The notes: generated from the letters alone by a model not told the origin. Positions 1 to 13,345 are shown, counted from the stretch's first letter. The stretch: 64,000 nt of DNA from Cucumis sativus (GCF_000004075.3 NC_026656.2:2604001-2668000), one strand, 5' to 3'. A program made the numbers and translations.

Positions 1-169
1 TCACTCGATTCAATTTTACAAATAAAAGTTTATTAAATGAATGCAATAACTCATGCACAAAATTATTAATTAATTAGCTAAAAGTATATTTTATATAGAA
101 ACATTTTAAAAATAGTAAAATATTGAAATTATTTAGAGTAAATATTTATTAAAATAAATATATTTAAAA

Positions 170-320
170 AACATTTTTTAAAATAGCAAAATAAGTTAAA
201 ATATTTACAAAATTTTGGATATTCTATCAATCATAATCATAGTAAATGACTATCCGTGATAGAATTTGCTAAATTGTAAATATTTTGTAAAATTTGTTAT
301 TTTTAAAAATTTTCGTATAT
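170..320. repeat. Dispersed AT-rich palindromic repeat, family 1
   Basis: The block opens with a reading like AAATATTTACAA and closes with TTGTAAATATTTTG, with TCTATCA/TGATAGA dyads between. The same arrangement recurs at about 405, 8110, 13150, 18395, 25830, 26385 and 38690. It has no coding potential and resembles a MITE-like family. Confidence 0.55.
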
Positions 321-404
321 TTAATTAGTTAATAAAAATTTGTAAATGGTTTCTTTTTTTTTTAATGTTTTTTTACTATCTATATTGATTCTCCTTAACC
401 AAAA

Positions 405-550
405 GGGAAGTTTTTAAAAATAACAAATTCTACCACTAATAATCATCGATATGTTATAGTAATAGAAAATTATTATTGTTATAATCCAAAATTTTGTTAT
501 AGGTTGTAAATATTTTAATTTATTTTACTATTTTTAAAAATATCTCTAAA
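405..550. repeat. Dispersed AT-rich palindromic repeat, family 1
   Basis: Diverged copy of the family-1 repeat. It has flanking AAAAATAACAAATTCTA and TTGTAAATATTTTAATT blocks around a short hairpin-like centre. Confidence 0.5.
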
Positions 551-987
551 TAAAACATATTTAATTAGTTAATAGAGATTAGTTTAATTAATTTGCAAAC
601 AATTCAATATTTATAATTGATTACTTACTATCAATAATATAATTAAAAAACTATCAAGTCAAATGAGATTAACATGCATATCATATATATTTGATACATT
701 GCCTATAAAAATATATTTATTTGAATGAAAATTAAAATTAATTTAACTTGAAGTGACAAAAATTAAATAATTATTAGAATTGATTGTAATAAGTTAATAA
801 TCATACACTTATTTTATTTATTCATATGTTAAATTAAGGTCTATATATCAAACATAACATGGTTTTTTATCACAGTCTATGATATTTTTATATTAGTAAA
901 TTAAATTTTTTTCATTCGAAATAATTTCTTTTGAAATAATTGAACAATATATCTTGAAACTTTTTATCTTACTTCACAAGATTTTTC

Positions 988-3900
988 CTAGGATTTTGAG
1001 GAGCTACCTAATAAACAAGAAATAACGAAGTGATTTAACAAATTCTGTGAAATATCAAATAAACATGATGGGTTGTGTAGTTGGAAATTATTATTACCTT
1101 AGAAGAAGTCTCCAATTGCTTTGATTTCACCATATTATGATCGGTTGACTTTTGATTCTCAATAACCTCCATCAATTGTTTAATATCCATTGTTAGTCTT
1201 TCAAGTTGCTTGAGAATTTTGACTGAATATTCTCTTCTAAGTCTTGGACATTCATCAATGGCCAAACCTTTTATATTTACAAAACTCAGAAGCTCACAAG
1301 GATTTTTGCTCCATACGTACTCAAGGTTGGGAAGATTATATAATTTCAACTCTCTCAAGTTTTTGAGCACAATAAGACTTGTATCTGTAATACTTGACTC
1401 TTGCACTTCAAATATACCTTCCAACAGCTTACAACAATTAATCCTTAAGACTTTAAGGCATGTAAGAATGCTCATCACATTTGAAGGAAATAATACTTTG
1501 TGAAGATTGTTGCATGAAGCAATCTCTACTTCCTCCAGTTTGGAAAAGGAATTAGGAAAGTGTACATTATTGCACCATATCATCGTCAAATTCTCTGCAC
1601 ACTTAATTCCCAATTTCTCCAAATTAGGAAGTGATACCTACAATTTTGCATACTTTGAAAACTCAGTTTAAGATAACGTAATTGACCATCATCACAACTG
1701 ATGCTAACAACATATAATAATGTTTATAGTCCTTAAAAATTAACATAACAAATTGTGTAAAATGGTTATTTCAAACGATCGAGCTTCCTTGGATAGGAAA
1801 AAATCTTTTTATTAATAATGGATGAAACAAGAAAGTCATCTCTTTGTTGAGTGAAGAACCTTCTTAAACAAAGAAGAATAGAATCTGATCTCTGATACAT
1901 TACTGAACCACAAAAGCTAGAAGGAAGAACTTGTGTGGGAGGAACAATAAAAAGAACAGGAAGGTAATTTAATTTTTTACATGTATTATATAGAGACATA
2001 GAAAAGTGTGTTGATGGAATTTACCTCTTCATTGAAAAACGATTCACCAATGTCAACGGTATTGCTGATTGAGTTATCCTGACTTAATTGTCCAAATTTC
2101 TCAATTTTGGAGCAAAATTTTTGAAGTTGTGGTACATACGTTAGAAATAAATACTTTAAATGAGTAAACTCAATGTGGTTGGTTGCTTCCTCGTTTTCCA
2201 TCACAATCATCACTTCCATCTTCTCACAATAATGAATAGCAATCTCCTCAAGACTCAGAATGTCATCCAATATGCAGTTGAAAAAGAGCTTTTCTAATTT
2301 ATTGCACTTCGTTACGACTACACTTTTCAACTTGCTAAAAAGAGATTCTCTATGATACCCATGAATTATATTCTTCAAATTCTCTAACTCTTCCAGATAT
2401 AGGTACTCCAATTTGGGTAAGCATTTTCGCAAAGGATTGTTCTTTTCATGGATAAAATGTTGAAATTCTAAATTATCAGAAATGTATAAATACTTCAAAT
2501 GTAAGAATTCATTTGCATCGTGGAGAACCTTTGAACAAATTGATCCTTTCAAATGGACTTCTTCTGACCTCTTTAACAAAGTTTTTATCCAATCATCCAA
2601 GCACCTTTCTGATTCCATCTTGATTCTAAAGAAATTGGTCTTATTATCAATATGTCTTTTTTGTCTCTGACAACCAATAGTAATGTGAAAATTTTCAAGA
2701 TTCAACTCCCCAGCTAAAAACAAGTGTTTTGGCATAATCTCATCATCTTGAATGGTTAAATTTAAAGCATAAAGGTGTGGCAAGTACCTTAGCTCAGAAA
2801 GACTAGCATTTTTCCTTCCTTCGTACCATTCTTCCCCTTCCCAACTATCGAAAGTTTCTAGATGTAATTCTTCCAGTTTTGTCAATTTTGAAAGAATATT
2901 GGGTGGAATTACCTCAAGCTCATCACAAAAAGATAAATTTAACACTTTTAACTGCGTCAATTTGCTAAAGGTCATAGGAATTTCAACGATGTTAGATTTA
3001 CTAAAATCAAGAATTTCAACCTTTTTTAATTCACCAATCATATCTATGCTCCCTAATTCACAGTCATGTAATCTTAATAATCTAAGGTTTGCAAATGAGT
3101 AAAGAGCTTGTGGCGATAAGGATATTTTCACCCTTTCTATTACCAAACCTTTGAGCTCCTTCATTTCTTTATAGAAAGTTTCTACCACTGACACAACATG
3201 TCTATTATATATAGATGGTGATGGTCCAAATAACACGAACAATTGAACTTTAGGTAGCATTAACTTTGAGAAATCAGGTGAATCCAATTCTTGAATAATT
3301 AAGAACACTACAGTATGGTTACCCGACAATTTCTCTTCTTTCCATTCTTCATTCGATCTTTTCACATAGCTCAATGTACGTATGTGATCATTCTGAGATG
3401 CTATTAGTATGGCTACATCACGAACCATATCATGTATTTTCACATAATTGTTCCCATACTCAGAATATTGTTGAAGCAAGGAAGAAGATATAAGATCGTC
3501 AACCAATTTTTTAATCCTTCGTCGTCCTTTTACCACAGTATCAACACCACGTAAGAAACCCATGCTCATAGCATATATGTGCAACTTTTCCACATCAATG
3601 TTAAAATCTTCTGGAAACATGCTACATAACAAGAATAGTAACTTCACCTCTTCATATCCCAAGTAATCGTAACTCAGTTTTAGTGACAAATACACTTTCT
3701 TGTCCATTTCTCCAATGTTTGCCATACCCACATCAACACTTTTAAGTTGATCTAAGGCATCATTCCAAATGTCGGAAGGTTTATTTAGTAATGCCTTAGC
3801 AACAGTAGTAATAGCAATAGGCAAACCTGCACATTCTCTCATAATTTGAATGGCTATAGGCTTCAAATCAGTTGCTTCAACAATTTCACCCGCCATTGCC

Positions 3901-4856
3901 TTAAATAAATTCCAGGACTCATCTTCTCCTAAAACTTTTATCTCAAAAATTTTATTGGCGCCCATATCATTTGAGATCAATTGTTTATTCCTAGAGGTAA
4001 ACAAGATCTTGCATATTCCTTTATGATCTTCAACACTTGGAATTCCTATTGTTTCCAAATCAATATACTCCCAGACATCATCCAACACGACTAGGATACT
4101 TCTCTCCGCCTTCAACCACCTTCGTAGAAAAGTAGCCCTTCCTTCTATTGTTTCTTGTTCGAATTTTAAACCTATCTTGTCAGCTAGTTGTCCTTGAATC
4201 CTTTTAAAATCTGGTGTTTGGCTAATCGTGGATGTTACCACCTTATCAAAAGACTTCTTACTCTCCTCAATTTTTCTTACAATTTCTTTCACTAGCATTG
4301 TTTTGCCAACACCCCCCATCCCATACACTCCAATCTTATGGACATTATCATCAGAGAGTGCATCCATGATTTGTTCCACTGTTGACTTTCTAGAGCCAAA
4401 GTCAAGAAAGTCAGGTGCTTTTGGCAGTGGACTCTCAACCAATGAGATACGACCTTTAAAGGATACCATATCAAAACTTTCTCCCTGATTTTTCATCTCA
4501 AGAACCTCATCTGCCATTTTGCTTGCTTTTCTACTTGCCTTGTGTCTTTGGACCAAATTGGTGGAACACAATCTACCATGCCTACCTTCATGGGCTAGTA
4601 TCTTCTCAGATTTTCTAACAAGGCGATCAACCTTTTCCAACCATTTCTCAACTGCAGGTTTTATGTCTTCTGCATTTCTTCTTGCAATAAAAACCTTGTC
4701 TTCCACAGATCCTTTTGTATCTGTCAGCTTTTCTACTTGACTCTTGAGTTTTTGAAAGTTGGAATGAATGAAACATACATAACAAAGTTGACGTCCAACA
4801 GGTTTAACAGTGTATTCACAAATTTTTGCAATTATTGAAATAGGAATACTTTCCAT
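988..4856 (-). CDS. CC-NB-LRR disease-resistance protein (At4g27190/RPS2-like), 3 exons
   Basis: Intracellular immune receptor of the non-TIR class; such proteins sense pathogen effectors and trigger cell death. Exons are 2025-4856, 1098-1637 and 988-1044, joined in frame into about 1142 residues. Introns have GT-AG ends, and the first junction gives the family-typical reading FFNEE-VSLPNLEKL. The reading frame runs further 5', but its first codon there is TTG, so the ATG at 4856 (MESIPIS) is the start. Seen: coiled-coil N-terminus; P-loop GMGGVGKT near residues 179-186; kinase-2 LVVLDDVWEY; GLPIAITTVA (GLPL motif); IHDMV in the MHD position; then irregular LRRs to the C-terminus. A 5'-UTR intron lies upstream (4890-5116). 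A 5' fragment of a paralogue lies at 13.5-14.1 kb in the same orientation. No break was seen, so it is probably functional. The third exon (19 codons) is the least certain. Confidence 0.85.
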
Positions 4857-5235
4857 TGCCTCTAACTTGATCTTCAAAAGGATCAAAACCTACAAAAAAA
4901 AGATTTAAGAGCTAAAAACCCACAACGAATGAACCATAATTTTGAAGCTTTGGCCTAACATAATAGTAGACGTGAGAACACATACAGATCACCAAGTAAA
5001 AACTTATTACCCAAAACAAAAAAAATCTACACAGACAATTCAGTTTATAAGTACTGAAATGGAAAATGTAAATATAAATATATTGCATAAGTGGTGACAG
5101 AGATGAAATATGTGACCTGATGGAAGAAATAAGTTGATCTTGATCTGGACAAGGGAAAAATGAAGAAGATAATAATGAGAAGACCAAAGTTATTAGTGGA
5201 GGAATTTGATGGAAGAAAATAGTGATGGACAAAAT
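4857..5235 (-). promoter_or_regulatory. 5' UTR and 5'-UTR intron of the CNL gene
   Basis: An intron from 5116 to 4890 is inferred: donor TCAG/GTCACAT, and acceptor TTTTTTGTAG just before the leader. The upstream exon, around 5117-5230, matches the upstream region of the CNL relic at 14.6-14.7 kb (shared GAAAAATGAAGAAG and GAGAAGACCAAAGTTATT). Conservation in both copies supports a transcribed leader split by an intron. Confidence 0.5.
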
Positions 5236-6180
5236 TCTTTGTTCTTTATGTTAATGTGTAAACTGTAGTGGGCAATAATGTATGAGACAAATATATATTT
5301 TATAATCCTTAGTGGGTAATAAATAATGTTTGAATTTTATAAGTACTAAAATATATTATTATGGAAGAATATTATTATAACATATATTTATATAGTTATT
5401 TTAAAAGTGGATTTGATAGATTTTATTAATAATTTGATTTACCAAAGAATAAAGAAGGTTAAAAATTATGGAAAAGCACTTTAATTCTATTATTGCATAG
5501 TAAAGGAAGCCAAACAATAAAAAGTAGGCGATGACCAAATTAAACAAAGAAGGGGAATACTTTTGGGTCAATGGGAAAAGGATATATATGGATGGAATGC
5601 CTTCAAAATCTCTCAATAATTGAGTAAGAAAACAATAATGTTTCTCTCACTATTTTAAGTCAATTTCATATCGACTGCTAAGGTCTATCAAATAACCACA
5701 ACTTTTTTTTTTTTTCTAATTTTTTTTATTATTTTACTCAAAATAATAGATCGTAACTTTTTAAAATTAGTTTTGGTGGTTAAATGTTCATGTCTTTTTT
5801 AGAGGAAGGCTAAGGTTAGTAAACTAACCATTTTTTTATTTTTAGCCATTTGGAGAAGCTTTTTTTAGCTACAAATAATCTCTCTTCTTCATCTATGTTA
5901 GTATTATTTTGAAAGGAAAGTCTTCATTAAAAAAAAGACAAACAAAACAAAAGTTCTACGACATATATCCATCACAAAAGAAAAATCCTACTAAGTTAGT
6001 TGAAAGTATATGGTCAAGTTTAGGTCCCAATGATCTACATTTGAACAAAAAAAAAAAGACTAATGTCAAGAGTATGAAACTTCGGACATCGAATTTATTA
6101 ATAAGTCAAGAGATTACAAAGAGCTAGAGAGAAGTCCAAAAGCTCTTAGTGTAGAAGAGCAGAGAAGTTGAGAGCTAACC
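5236..6180. other. AT-rich intergenic region
   Basis: No gene was seen. It contains the presumed promoter of the CNL gene, a long T-run near 5703-5716 and an A-run near 6047-6057. Short open frames here are low-complexity and unsupported. Confidence 0.5.
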
Positions 6181-6189
6181 AATTAGAAG

Positions 6190-7800
6190 TGTAATCTTTG
6201 AATAGGTGATGGCTACTACACCACATACCTATATAGTTACAGCAGTCTTCTCAAAGGTTAAGTAAGTTATTTTGCTTATTAGCAAACATTCTTCTATTTC
6301 TTTCAGTCCATATGCACCAAGGATAGCTACCGTTGCATTATTTAGAATAATAATTTTTCTCCCGTTCGAAGTATTCAAATGGGAAAAGGACCACACGACT
6401 GATTTTAAATCGTTGAACAATTGATGATACCCAGCTTGAATCTGTAAGGTGTCCCAAAAAAAGTTAGTCGTTCTATAGTTTACAAGTAAATGATGATCAC
6501 TTGTTTCGTAATGAGAGTGGCACATAACAGACCAGTTTGGATTTAAGCAGGTTTTTGTCAATCTTATTTGAAGGACCTCCATAGTATTGATACTTTCATA
6601 AAGGATGGACCAAAGGAAGAATTTGCATTTCTTTGGGATAGACGGTTTCCAAAGTATTTTGAAAATCTGCAGGGTCAACTCCATTATTCCCATTAAGAGG
6701 GAAAAATTGGATAACCTTTTTTACAGAAGTCGTGGTGAATACCTTGTTGTTTTCCAGCTTCCAAGTAGGATTTCTCATACTTTTTTCTTCCTTCATATGA
6801 GGAAGCTCTAAAGAGATATGATTCCAGAGGAAAACTTCTCTATCATTTAGAGGCCTACGCGGCTTTAAATTCCAGTTCTTAGCTTATCCAAGGAAATCTA
6901 CATCTCTTTTACAGAATTGTTTTTGGCTTGAGAGAGAGCGTAAAGTCTCGGGAAGGCAATGGCTAGAGGACCATTTGTACTCCACTTGTTATGCCAGAAA
7001 GAAACCATTTCTCTATTATTTTATTTTCCAGGAGATGTTTGTTTCAAACCAATCAAGGTCTTTTACGATGCTCCTCCATGGGGCTTTGGCAGTACTGAAC
7101 TTGCCCAATGTTGGGATTTGTCTCGGAAGTGATTCTTTGTATTTAGTTGATACGATTTTCCTCCAAAGAGCGTTTGACTCGTTATGAAATCTCCATAGCC
7201 ATCTAGAAAGTAGGAAAAAATTTGTGTACTGAAAGCTTCACCCCAAGCCCTCCTTTGGCTTTTGGAGTAGTAATTTTAGCCCAGCTAATTATATGGGAAC
7301 CTTTTGTCAAGTTGGACCCTTTCCACAGTAAGTTTCTCCAATACATTTCAATTTTTTTGTAGGCAACAGTTGAAGCTTGGAATACAAACAGCAGGTACGT
7401 CGGCAGGCAATATAAAGTGGAGTTAATCAGAGTGAGTTTTCCATCTTTCGAAAGTTGGTTCCAGTCATTGAGCTTCTTGTTGATTTTGTTATCCCCAAAA
7501 AGAGACTAACTTTGGGTTGCCTCCAAGTGGGACTCCAAGATAAAGAATCATTAAGTGTTGGATAGGAATTCCACATGGTAGCAACCTCACTTGCACGTTC
7601 TTCTGAAATGTTTATGGAACAGATAGTGGACTTTAATTACTTTATGTTTAGACCCGAAACTTTTGCAAAGATGATTAAAACCATATTCAAATTTTCTAAA
7701 GACACATCATTGTCTTCAACAAAGAGAAGGATACCATCCGCAAGAAGAATACGAGTTAAGCCACAATTGTTGTTGATATCGAGTTATTATATTTTCCCGT
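6190..7800 (-). mobile_element. LINE (non-LTR retrotransposon) relic: reverse transcriptase end plus zf-RVT
   Basis: Read on the minus strand, 7800 to about 7200 gives the reverse-transcriptase tail (readings such as LADGILLFVEDNDVSLENL, LSKDGKLTLINSTLYCLPTY and YWRNLLWKGSNLTKG). Then 6900-6230 gives the zinc-binding region typical of plant LINEs (PSIPKKCKFFLWSILYESIN, followed by a Cys/His cluster). The frame is broken several times, and the catalytic front half and the endonuclease are missing. It is a 5'-truncated, old copy. The exact 3' end is unclear because no poly-A tail was recognised. Confidence 0.8.
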
Positions 7801-9337
7801 TAAGCTACAATGATCTACACTTTAAAGAAAGAGTTTAGTGTTTTAGATTTCAACATTTTCATATTTATTTTTCCTCTTGATTTTAGTTATTGTTTTTTTA
7901 TTTTACTATTTTCCTTTCTCTAACATTTATTTCTTTACTATATTTTCAGCTTCTCTTTTATATATAATTATGCATATTTGCTTCATATTTTGCGGTTTAT
8001 CCATTTTATTATTATTATTATTATTTCTTTTCTTTAGTAATGTATTCTTAAATTTTATCTTTATATATCTGTCTTTAATTTCTTTATAATTGGTATTTTT
8101 TTATTTAAAGAGAATAGTAAAATAACAAATTTGATAAAATATTAACCAGCTATAGCAAAATTAGATTCTACCAATAACAAGCATTTGATAGACATTGATA
8201 TGCTTCTATCAATGTATTGATAGACAGTGAAAGAAGTCTATCAATTTCTATCATTGATAGAATCCAAAACATTACATTTTATAGCTTGTAAATATTTTAA
8301 TTTATTTTGCTATTTTAAAAACTGTTCCTTCTTGTTTCTCCATTTTTCTTCTCTTACAATTATTTCTTTATTATCTTACTTTTACAATTTTCTCTTTTAT
8401 AATAAATTTATTTGTTTATATGTACATTGTTTCCTATCTTGTTTATTTTTTTTTTTTTTTACTTATTATTTGTTCTTACTTTCTTCTATCTTATTCTAGT
8501 AAACTTTTTTTTCTATTTTATTTTATCTTACTTATAGATTATTATTTATTACATTTCATATGCTTATTTAAATATTTGTGTTTGTTTTATACTTGATTTA
8601 ATATATTCTTGCCAATAGTTTGTTTAATTTTATTTCTTAATATTTTCAATTAATTTTGTTTAGAAAAAATCGAACGAAGAAATCAAGAAAATTTGGGAGT
8701 CCAATTTCCTAGAATTTTTTAGCTGAGAAAATTGATTCTTTGGGAGTTCCAGATTGATCTCCAATATGTTTTTATTAAAACGTCAATATGGCTATTTTAT
8801 ATTTGCTTAATATATTATGATGCTTAATTCTTTACTCTTATTTTAGGTTAATTTTCATAAATATAACAAATCGATAAAATATTTACGGCTCATGAAACAA
8901 AACAAAAAAGCTCATGAAGCTGGCCATTTTTTAAAAATATTTCAAGTTTGTCATTTCTTTTTTCGATTTTTTTCTTTTGTCTTTTTCTCTTCTTATTCTG
9001 CAAATTTTCTTTTTTTTAAAAAAAAATTGTTGTTTTGTTCAAGTTCATTTACATTTTAGAAATTAATTAAAAATTAAATATCTTATTAATTCTAATTAAC
9101 AATACAAATTTAAAGACTTGAAAGTTGAAAAGTTTTTTTAATTTGTTTTTGTACTATATAAAAAGCTTCCTTGAATTTTTTTTTTCTACCAAACATTGTT
9201 ATTGAGAAATTTGGATCCATCCTATGGAGTGTGTAATGGGACAAGATTGACATATCGATCATTTAGTAAAAGTATTATATATGCTGAAATAACAGACAAA
9301 TGACAATGAAAAACCATTCAAATTTAAGAGAAAAATG
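7801..9337. other. AT-rich intergenic region
   Basis: Strongly T-biased low-complexity sequence. It contains one dispersed repeat of family 1 (8110-8325). The open frames at 7877-8089 and 8227-8499 are hydrophobic by composition only (poly-T codons) and are not credible genes. Confidence 0.55.
8110..8325. repeat. Dispersed AT-rich palindromic repeat, family 1
   Basis: Contains AGAATAGTAAAATAACAAAT at the left, several TCTATCAAT/ATTGATAGA dyads in the centre, and TTGTAAATATTTTAATTTAT at the right. Confidence 0.55.
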
Positions 9338-11210
9338 TTGGGATTTATGACTTAAAACTCGTACATTGTAAATATAATAATCCATTGATCGTTATTAATA
9401 AAGTGTTATTATTGTTTATTTCAATAAATGTTATTGATTATATTTTTAGTTTTCTTTTAATAACCCAAATCCAATAAACTAACATCCTAAGTTGTTTTGA
9501 TGAGTCTTGAACAGTAGGTAGAGACATACAAGGATCAATGTTCGAGATCAGCTTTAAAAGTATATAGTGTAAGGCTAAGGTTGGATACCTTATTCTAGTA
9601 ACTCTATGGATACGACTCACTTTGTATTTGACACAAACACAATGATCCAACACATTCGTGTAGGTGACATGCAAGTGAGGGTATCCTATGCAATGAGTTT
9701 GCATAAGACCGGGCCATAAAATAGTAACCACTAGATGTAACTTCGTTAACTAGTCGAGTTTATATTTTATTAGGATGACTTAGGTAACTTAGTCTTAATC
9801 TTGAGTGTATTATGAACTCTTGTTTGCGAGAGATTGTCTTTTGATTTGTACGGGTGAGATCAGTGGCCAGATCGCCGACTCAATATGCTTATCATTTTGG
9901 AGAGAGAACCGAGTGGAGAGCTGAAAACATAATCACATAAGATGTAATTTACTTCTTTCCTACTGTAGGGTAACTAGATGAATGTTTCCTTAAATGGTGT
10001 CTCCGAGACTTGAACAAAAAGTTCTTCCCTCTCTATGACACGAGAAGGATTTTTGTTTATTGGTTGGACCATAAACAAGTTGTTAATTAGCTAGAGAAGC
10101 ACTGGTATTTAAGGAATAGAGGTAACCTAGGGGTAAAATGATAATTTGATCAAGCTGGTGTTATGAACACACTTGAAGGACTAATTTACTGTTATTGGTC
10201 TATATATGTGACACAAAAATATATCTACACTGAAAAGAGTTCAACTATGAGTCTTTAGTGGAGTGTATACACAGTTAACAAATATTGATTAATGTGGTTA
10301 ATGAGTTTAGCCAATTAATATCATATCGTTATAGCTTCTGATCAGGAAGTTCATTAAGTCCCCTTTCTAGCTTGTAAATGGAAACAAGATTTATTTATAT
10401 TGGCTGTAATTTGAATGTTCACATTTACTTTGTAAATTAGTATAATGTATAGTGATACATTATAATACAAAATTTAATTAAATTTAATTTTGGATATGAT
10501 TTAAAATTAATTTATGAGAGATAAAATATTTGAATGAGTTCAAATATTAATTTAATATAAATTAAATTCATATTAAAACTACTGTTCATCAGATAAATTT
10601 TTATTTGAATATGATTCAAATTTAATTTAAGTTAGATATAATATATTTAATTTAATCACTAACTAATTGGAGAATTAATTAATAGTTTAGTTTTATTTAA
10701 TAAATTTGATTTTAATTAAATTAATAAAATATTAGAGAGATATTCATTAAATAATATTTAAATAAAATATTAATTATATATGATTTAATTAATTGACTAA
10801 TTGTTAATTAATTAGTCGACTTAAATTTTCTAATAATTTAATATTTTTTAAATAAATAGAATTCTACGATTCTCTCCTACTCCATGAAGGAAAGAAAGTT
10901 ATAATATGTAGAAGAAAACTAGTTTTTCTTAATCAATCAATATAACTAATGATTTTGCTTTTGTGCAAAATAATTTCTCTCTAAAACTTTTTTCATCTCA
11001 ATTAGTTCCCACAAACCAATCTCATTCTAAAGGATAGAAAAGTCTTTGACGAGTGCTGTTCTCAAATTTAAAGATTTAGTAGATTCAGATATGTCAAACT
11101 ACGTAAGTTTTTCTTTCTCTAATCTATACTTTATTAAAATATGCTTAATAAGAAAATAAGTTTCTTAATTATTTTTGGCAATGTACATGTATTTTGGGAT
11201 TTCCAAATTA
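9338..11210 (+). mobile_element. Probable solo LTR of an LTR retrotransposon (fossil)
   Basis: Starts with TGTTGGGATTTATGAC and runs as non-coding, moderately GC-richer sequence for about 1.1 kb. An AT-rich section follows, then an end resembling the start in inverted sense near 11185-11205 (TTTTGGGATTTCCAAAT). Its shape is that of the long LTRs I associate with cucurbit LTR elements. No internal coding domain adjoins it, so it looks like a solo LTR, old and eroded. The family (Copia or Gypsy) is undecided, and the right boundary is approximate. Confidence 0.45.
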
Positions 11211-11934
11211 TTTTTGCCAATTTACTATCAAAGGCTTTAATCCCTTCAAAAACAATTTCTCATTTGTTTATGTTTTGCAATGACAATTAACAAAACACAA
11301 GGATAAACAATTCCTATTGTTGGAATATATCTTCTTGCAATGAAAATGTATTTTCTCATGGACAACTTTATGTTGCACTATCTAGAGGAATTTCAAGGAT
11401 CAAGACAAAAAAAGTTTGAATCAAGTCCATAGGTGACAATACGTTATCTTCAAATTGAATATTATTGTTAAAGACATGATTTTTTTATATATATGCAAGT
11501 CTTACATTTAAATTCTTATATTCTAATCTAATTATTGTAAATCCTTCTCATGTACATTTAATTCTATTACTTTTTGAAGTTCGTGCTTTTAAATTTGGCA
11601 CAACCTAAACATATACATACCATGTTTACTATGATCTAAAGCTACACATTGTATGTGTCATGCATGTGTCTTTTACTAGTTTTTTAAAAGATCATATTTT
11701 TTACTTATTTAATTTTCTTTTTAAGTCTCTTTTGCTTAACGGTGACAACTCCTATTTTCTTTTAAAACTAACTCTTTTGAGGACGTCGACCGCTATGTGT
11801 TGTCTCGGACAAATGGCAACATATATTATTATCAGAGATCTTTTAAAAAAATATAACAAAACAGTAAAATATTTACACAATATATAGAACAATTTTGAAA
11901 ACTGAAAAAGACAAAGCCCACATTGGAAAATTTA

Positions 11935-12330
11935 AAAAATGCTCGTGATTAATTGGCATCCAGTGCGCGTAATAAATTTGGAAAAAAATTGTTTAGATTT
12001 AGTTATCATAATCTAAATGATCAAATCTAAGCTAAATCTAAACGATTATTTAATTTAATCATTTAAATTTGGTATGCGCTCATTTAGATTTGGCACACGA
12101 TCATTTAATTTAATCATTTAAATTTGGGTAGCCAAATCTACCTGATTTTTCTTCAAGATTTTTTTGTACACAGTCGTGTTTAGATTTAACAAAATATTGT
12201 TTAGATTTGATTGTTTAAATTAGAGTACCAAATCTCAATGATTTGTTTCAAGATTTTTTGGTACACAATCGTTTAGATTTGACTATTTTTTTATACATGA
12301 TCATTTACATTTTGCAATGTAATACCTTGA
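11935..12330. repeat. Interspersed repeat family 2 (TTTAGATTTG-rich)
   Basis: About ten degenerate occurrences of CGTTTAGATTTGG-like units alternate with TACACAATCG-like units, partly in inverted orientation (AATCTAAACGAT). Related sequence recurs near 31790-31990 and 32480-32640. Non-coding. Confidence 0.5.
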
Positions 12331-12974
12331 CAATTTTTTTCACGATCTTAAAAAATCAAATAACAGTTCGAAAAAAAAAAAAGACGATCTTGAACCAATT
12401 AACAATTTTAAAAAAATTACAGAAGAAGACAATGAGAAGGAAAAGAAAAAAAATTACAGAAGAAGAGAAAAAGACGATGAGAAGGAAAAGAAAAATTGCA
12501 TAAAAGAGAATATGAAAAAGAATGGCAAATGAAATTATTTTTAGAAAATTGTAAAAGAGAAAAAAATGATGGAAAGAAAAAAAATATGGCAACATAAGAA
12601 AAGAAAAAAGATGTAGAAGAGAAAAAAAGACGATAAGGAAGGAGAAACCTGAAATTAAAAAAAATGGTTAATTCCACAAGTTTTTTCGTGTCGTAAATAT
12701 TTTGTTCATTGGTTATATTTATGAAAGTTAACTTTATTATTATAACTATTATTATTTTCCTTTTCTTAAAATAAAATCTCCCTCTCTTCTCACCAAAAAC
12801 ACATCCAAAATTTTCTAAAATTCTTAATAAAATAAGATAATTTAGATTGAAAAAATACTTCAAAATTTTAGGTATGATAGTGATAATAACAAAAAGGTAA
12901 TTAAATGGGTATCTCTAATTAGAATTGAAAAAATAAAAAGTGGTAATAAGAAAAACTATCTTTTGGCCCACCAT

Positions 12975-13040
12975 GATATAAAGAAAGAAAGAAAGGAAGG
13001 AAGGAAGAAAGAAAGGAAGAAAGAAAGAAAGAAAGGATGG
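12975..13040. repeat. Simple repeat (GAAA/GGAA)n
   Basis: Imperfect tetranucleotide microsatellite of AAAG and AAGG units, read directly. Confidence 0.85.
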
Positions 13041-13149
13041 ATAAAGTAATACAAGAAAAAAGGAAAGCATAATCATTCATTCCACTGAAGAGTAAAAGTT
13101 GAGGAGTAGCCAAAAATGATTTGAGTAAAAGGTTTTAATATATAGTAAA

Positions 13150-13345
13150 ATGAACCAAAAGTATTTATAAATATAATAAAAATTTGCTTTAATTACGAGT
13201 GATATACTATCATAGACTACTATTTAAGTTTGAAAAAGTTAGTAGACTATGATAGACTATTATCGATCAAAACAAACATAGTAGTGTATCACGATCTATA
13301 TTTTCTAATATATACATTTTCTTTTTTGAAAAATGATACATTGAG
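13150..13345. repeat. Dispersed AT-rich palindromic repeat, family 1
   Basis: Repeated inverted blocks such as ATAGACTA/TAGTCTAT and TATCATAGACTACTATT lie between AT-rich ends. Same layout as the other family-1 copies. Confidence 0.5.

Larger units (their letters stand above)
1..987. other. AT-rich intergenic region
   Basis: No gene is visible. The stretch is very AT-rich and holds two copies of the dispersed AT-rich repeat listed separately (about 170-320 and 405-550). The 3' UTR of the CNL gene that ends at 988 should lie in its right-hand part. No other structure was seen. Confidence 0.6.

Noticed and set aside
1766-1999. 77-codon minus-strand frame as a separate gene
   Set aside because: It lies inside the CNL intron 1638-2024 and has no domain. 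The exon junction around it is in phase and family-typical.
4857-4886. Upstream extension of the CNL reading frame (ten codons before MESIPIS)
   Set aside because: The first codon of the extension is TTG, and a splice acceptor lies immediately upstream. The first ATG in frame is at 4856.
7877-8499. Hydrophobic small proteins
   Set aside because: Frames arise from T-rich low-complexity DNA and overlap a dispersed repeat. No domain or codon pattern.
12243-12863. Lys/Arg- or Phe-rich frames on both strands
   Set aside because: Product of an A/G-rich low-complexity tract; open on both strands because of composition.
12975-13040. Short regularly spaced repeats as a CRISPR-like array
   Set aside because: Plain tetranucleotide microsatellite without spacers, in a plant nuclear genome.
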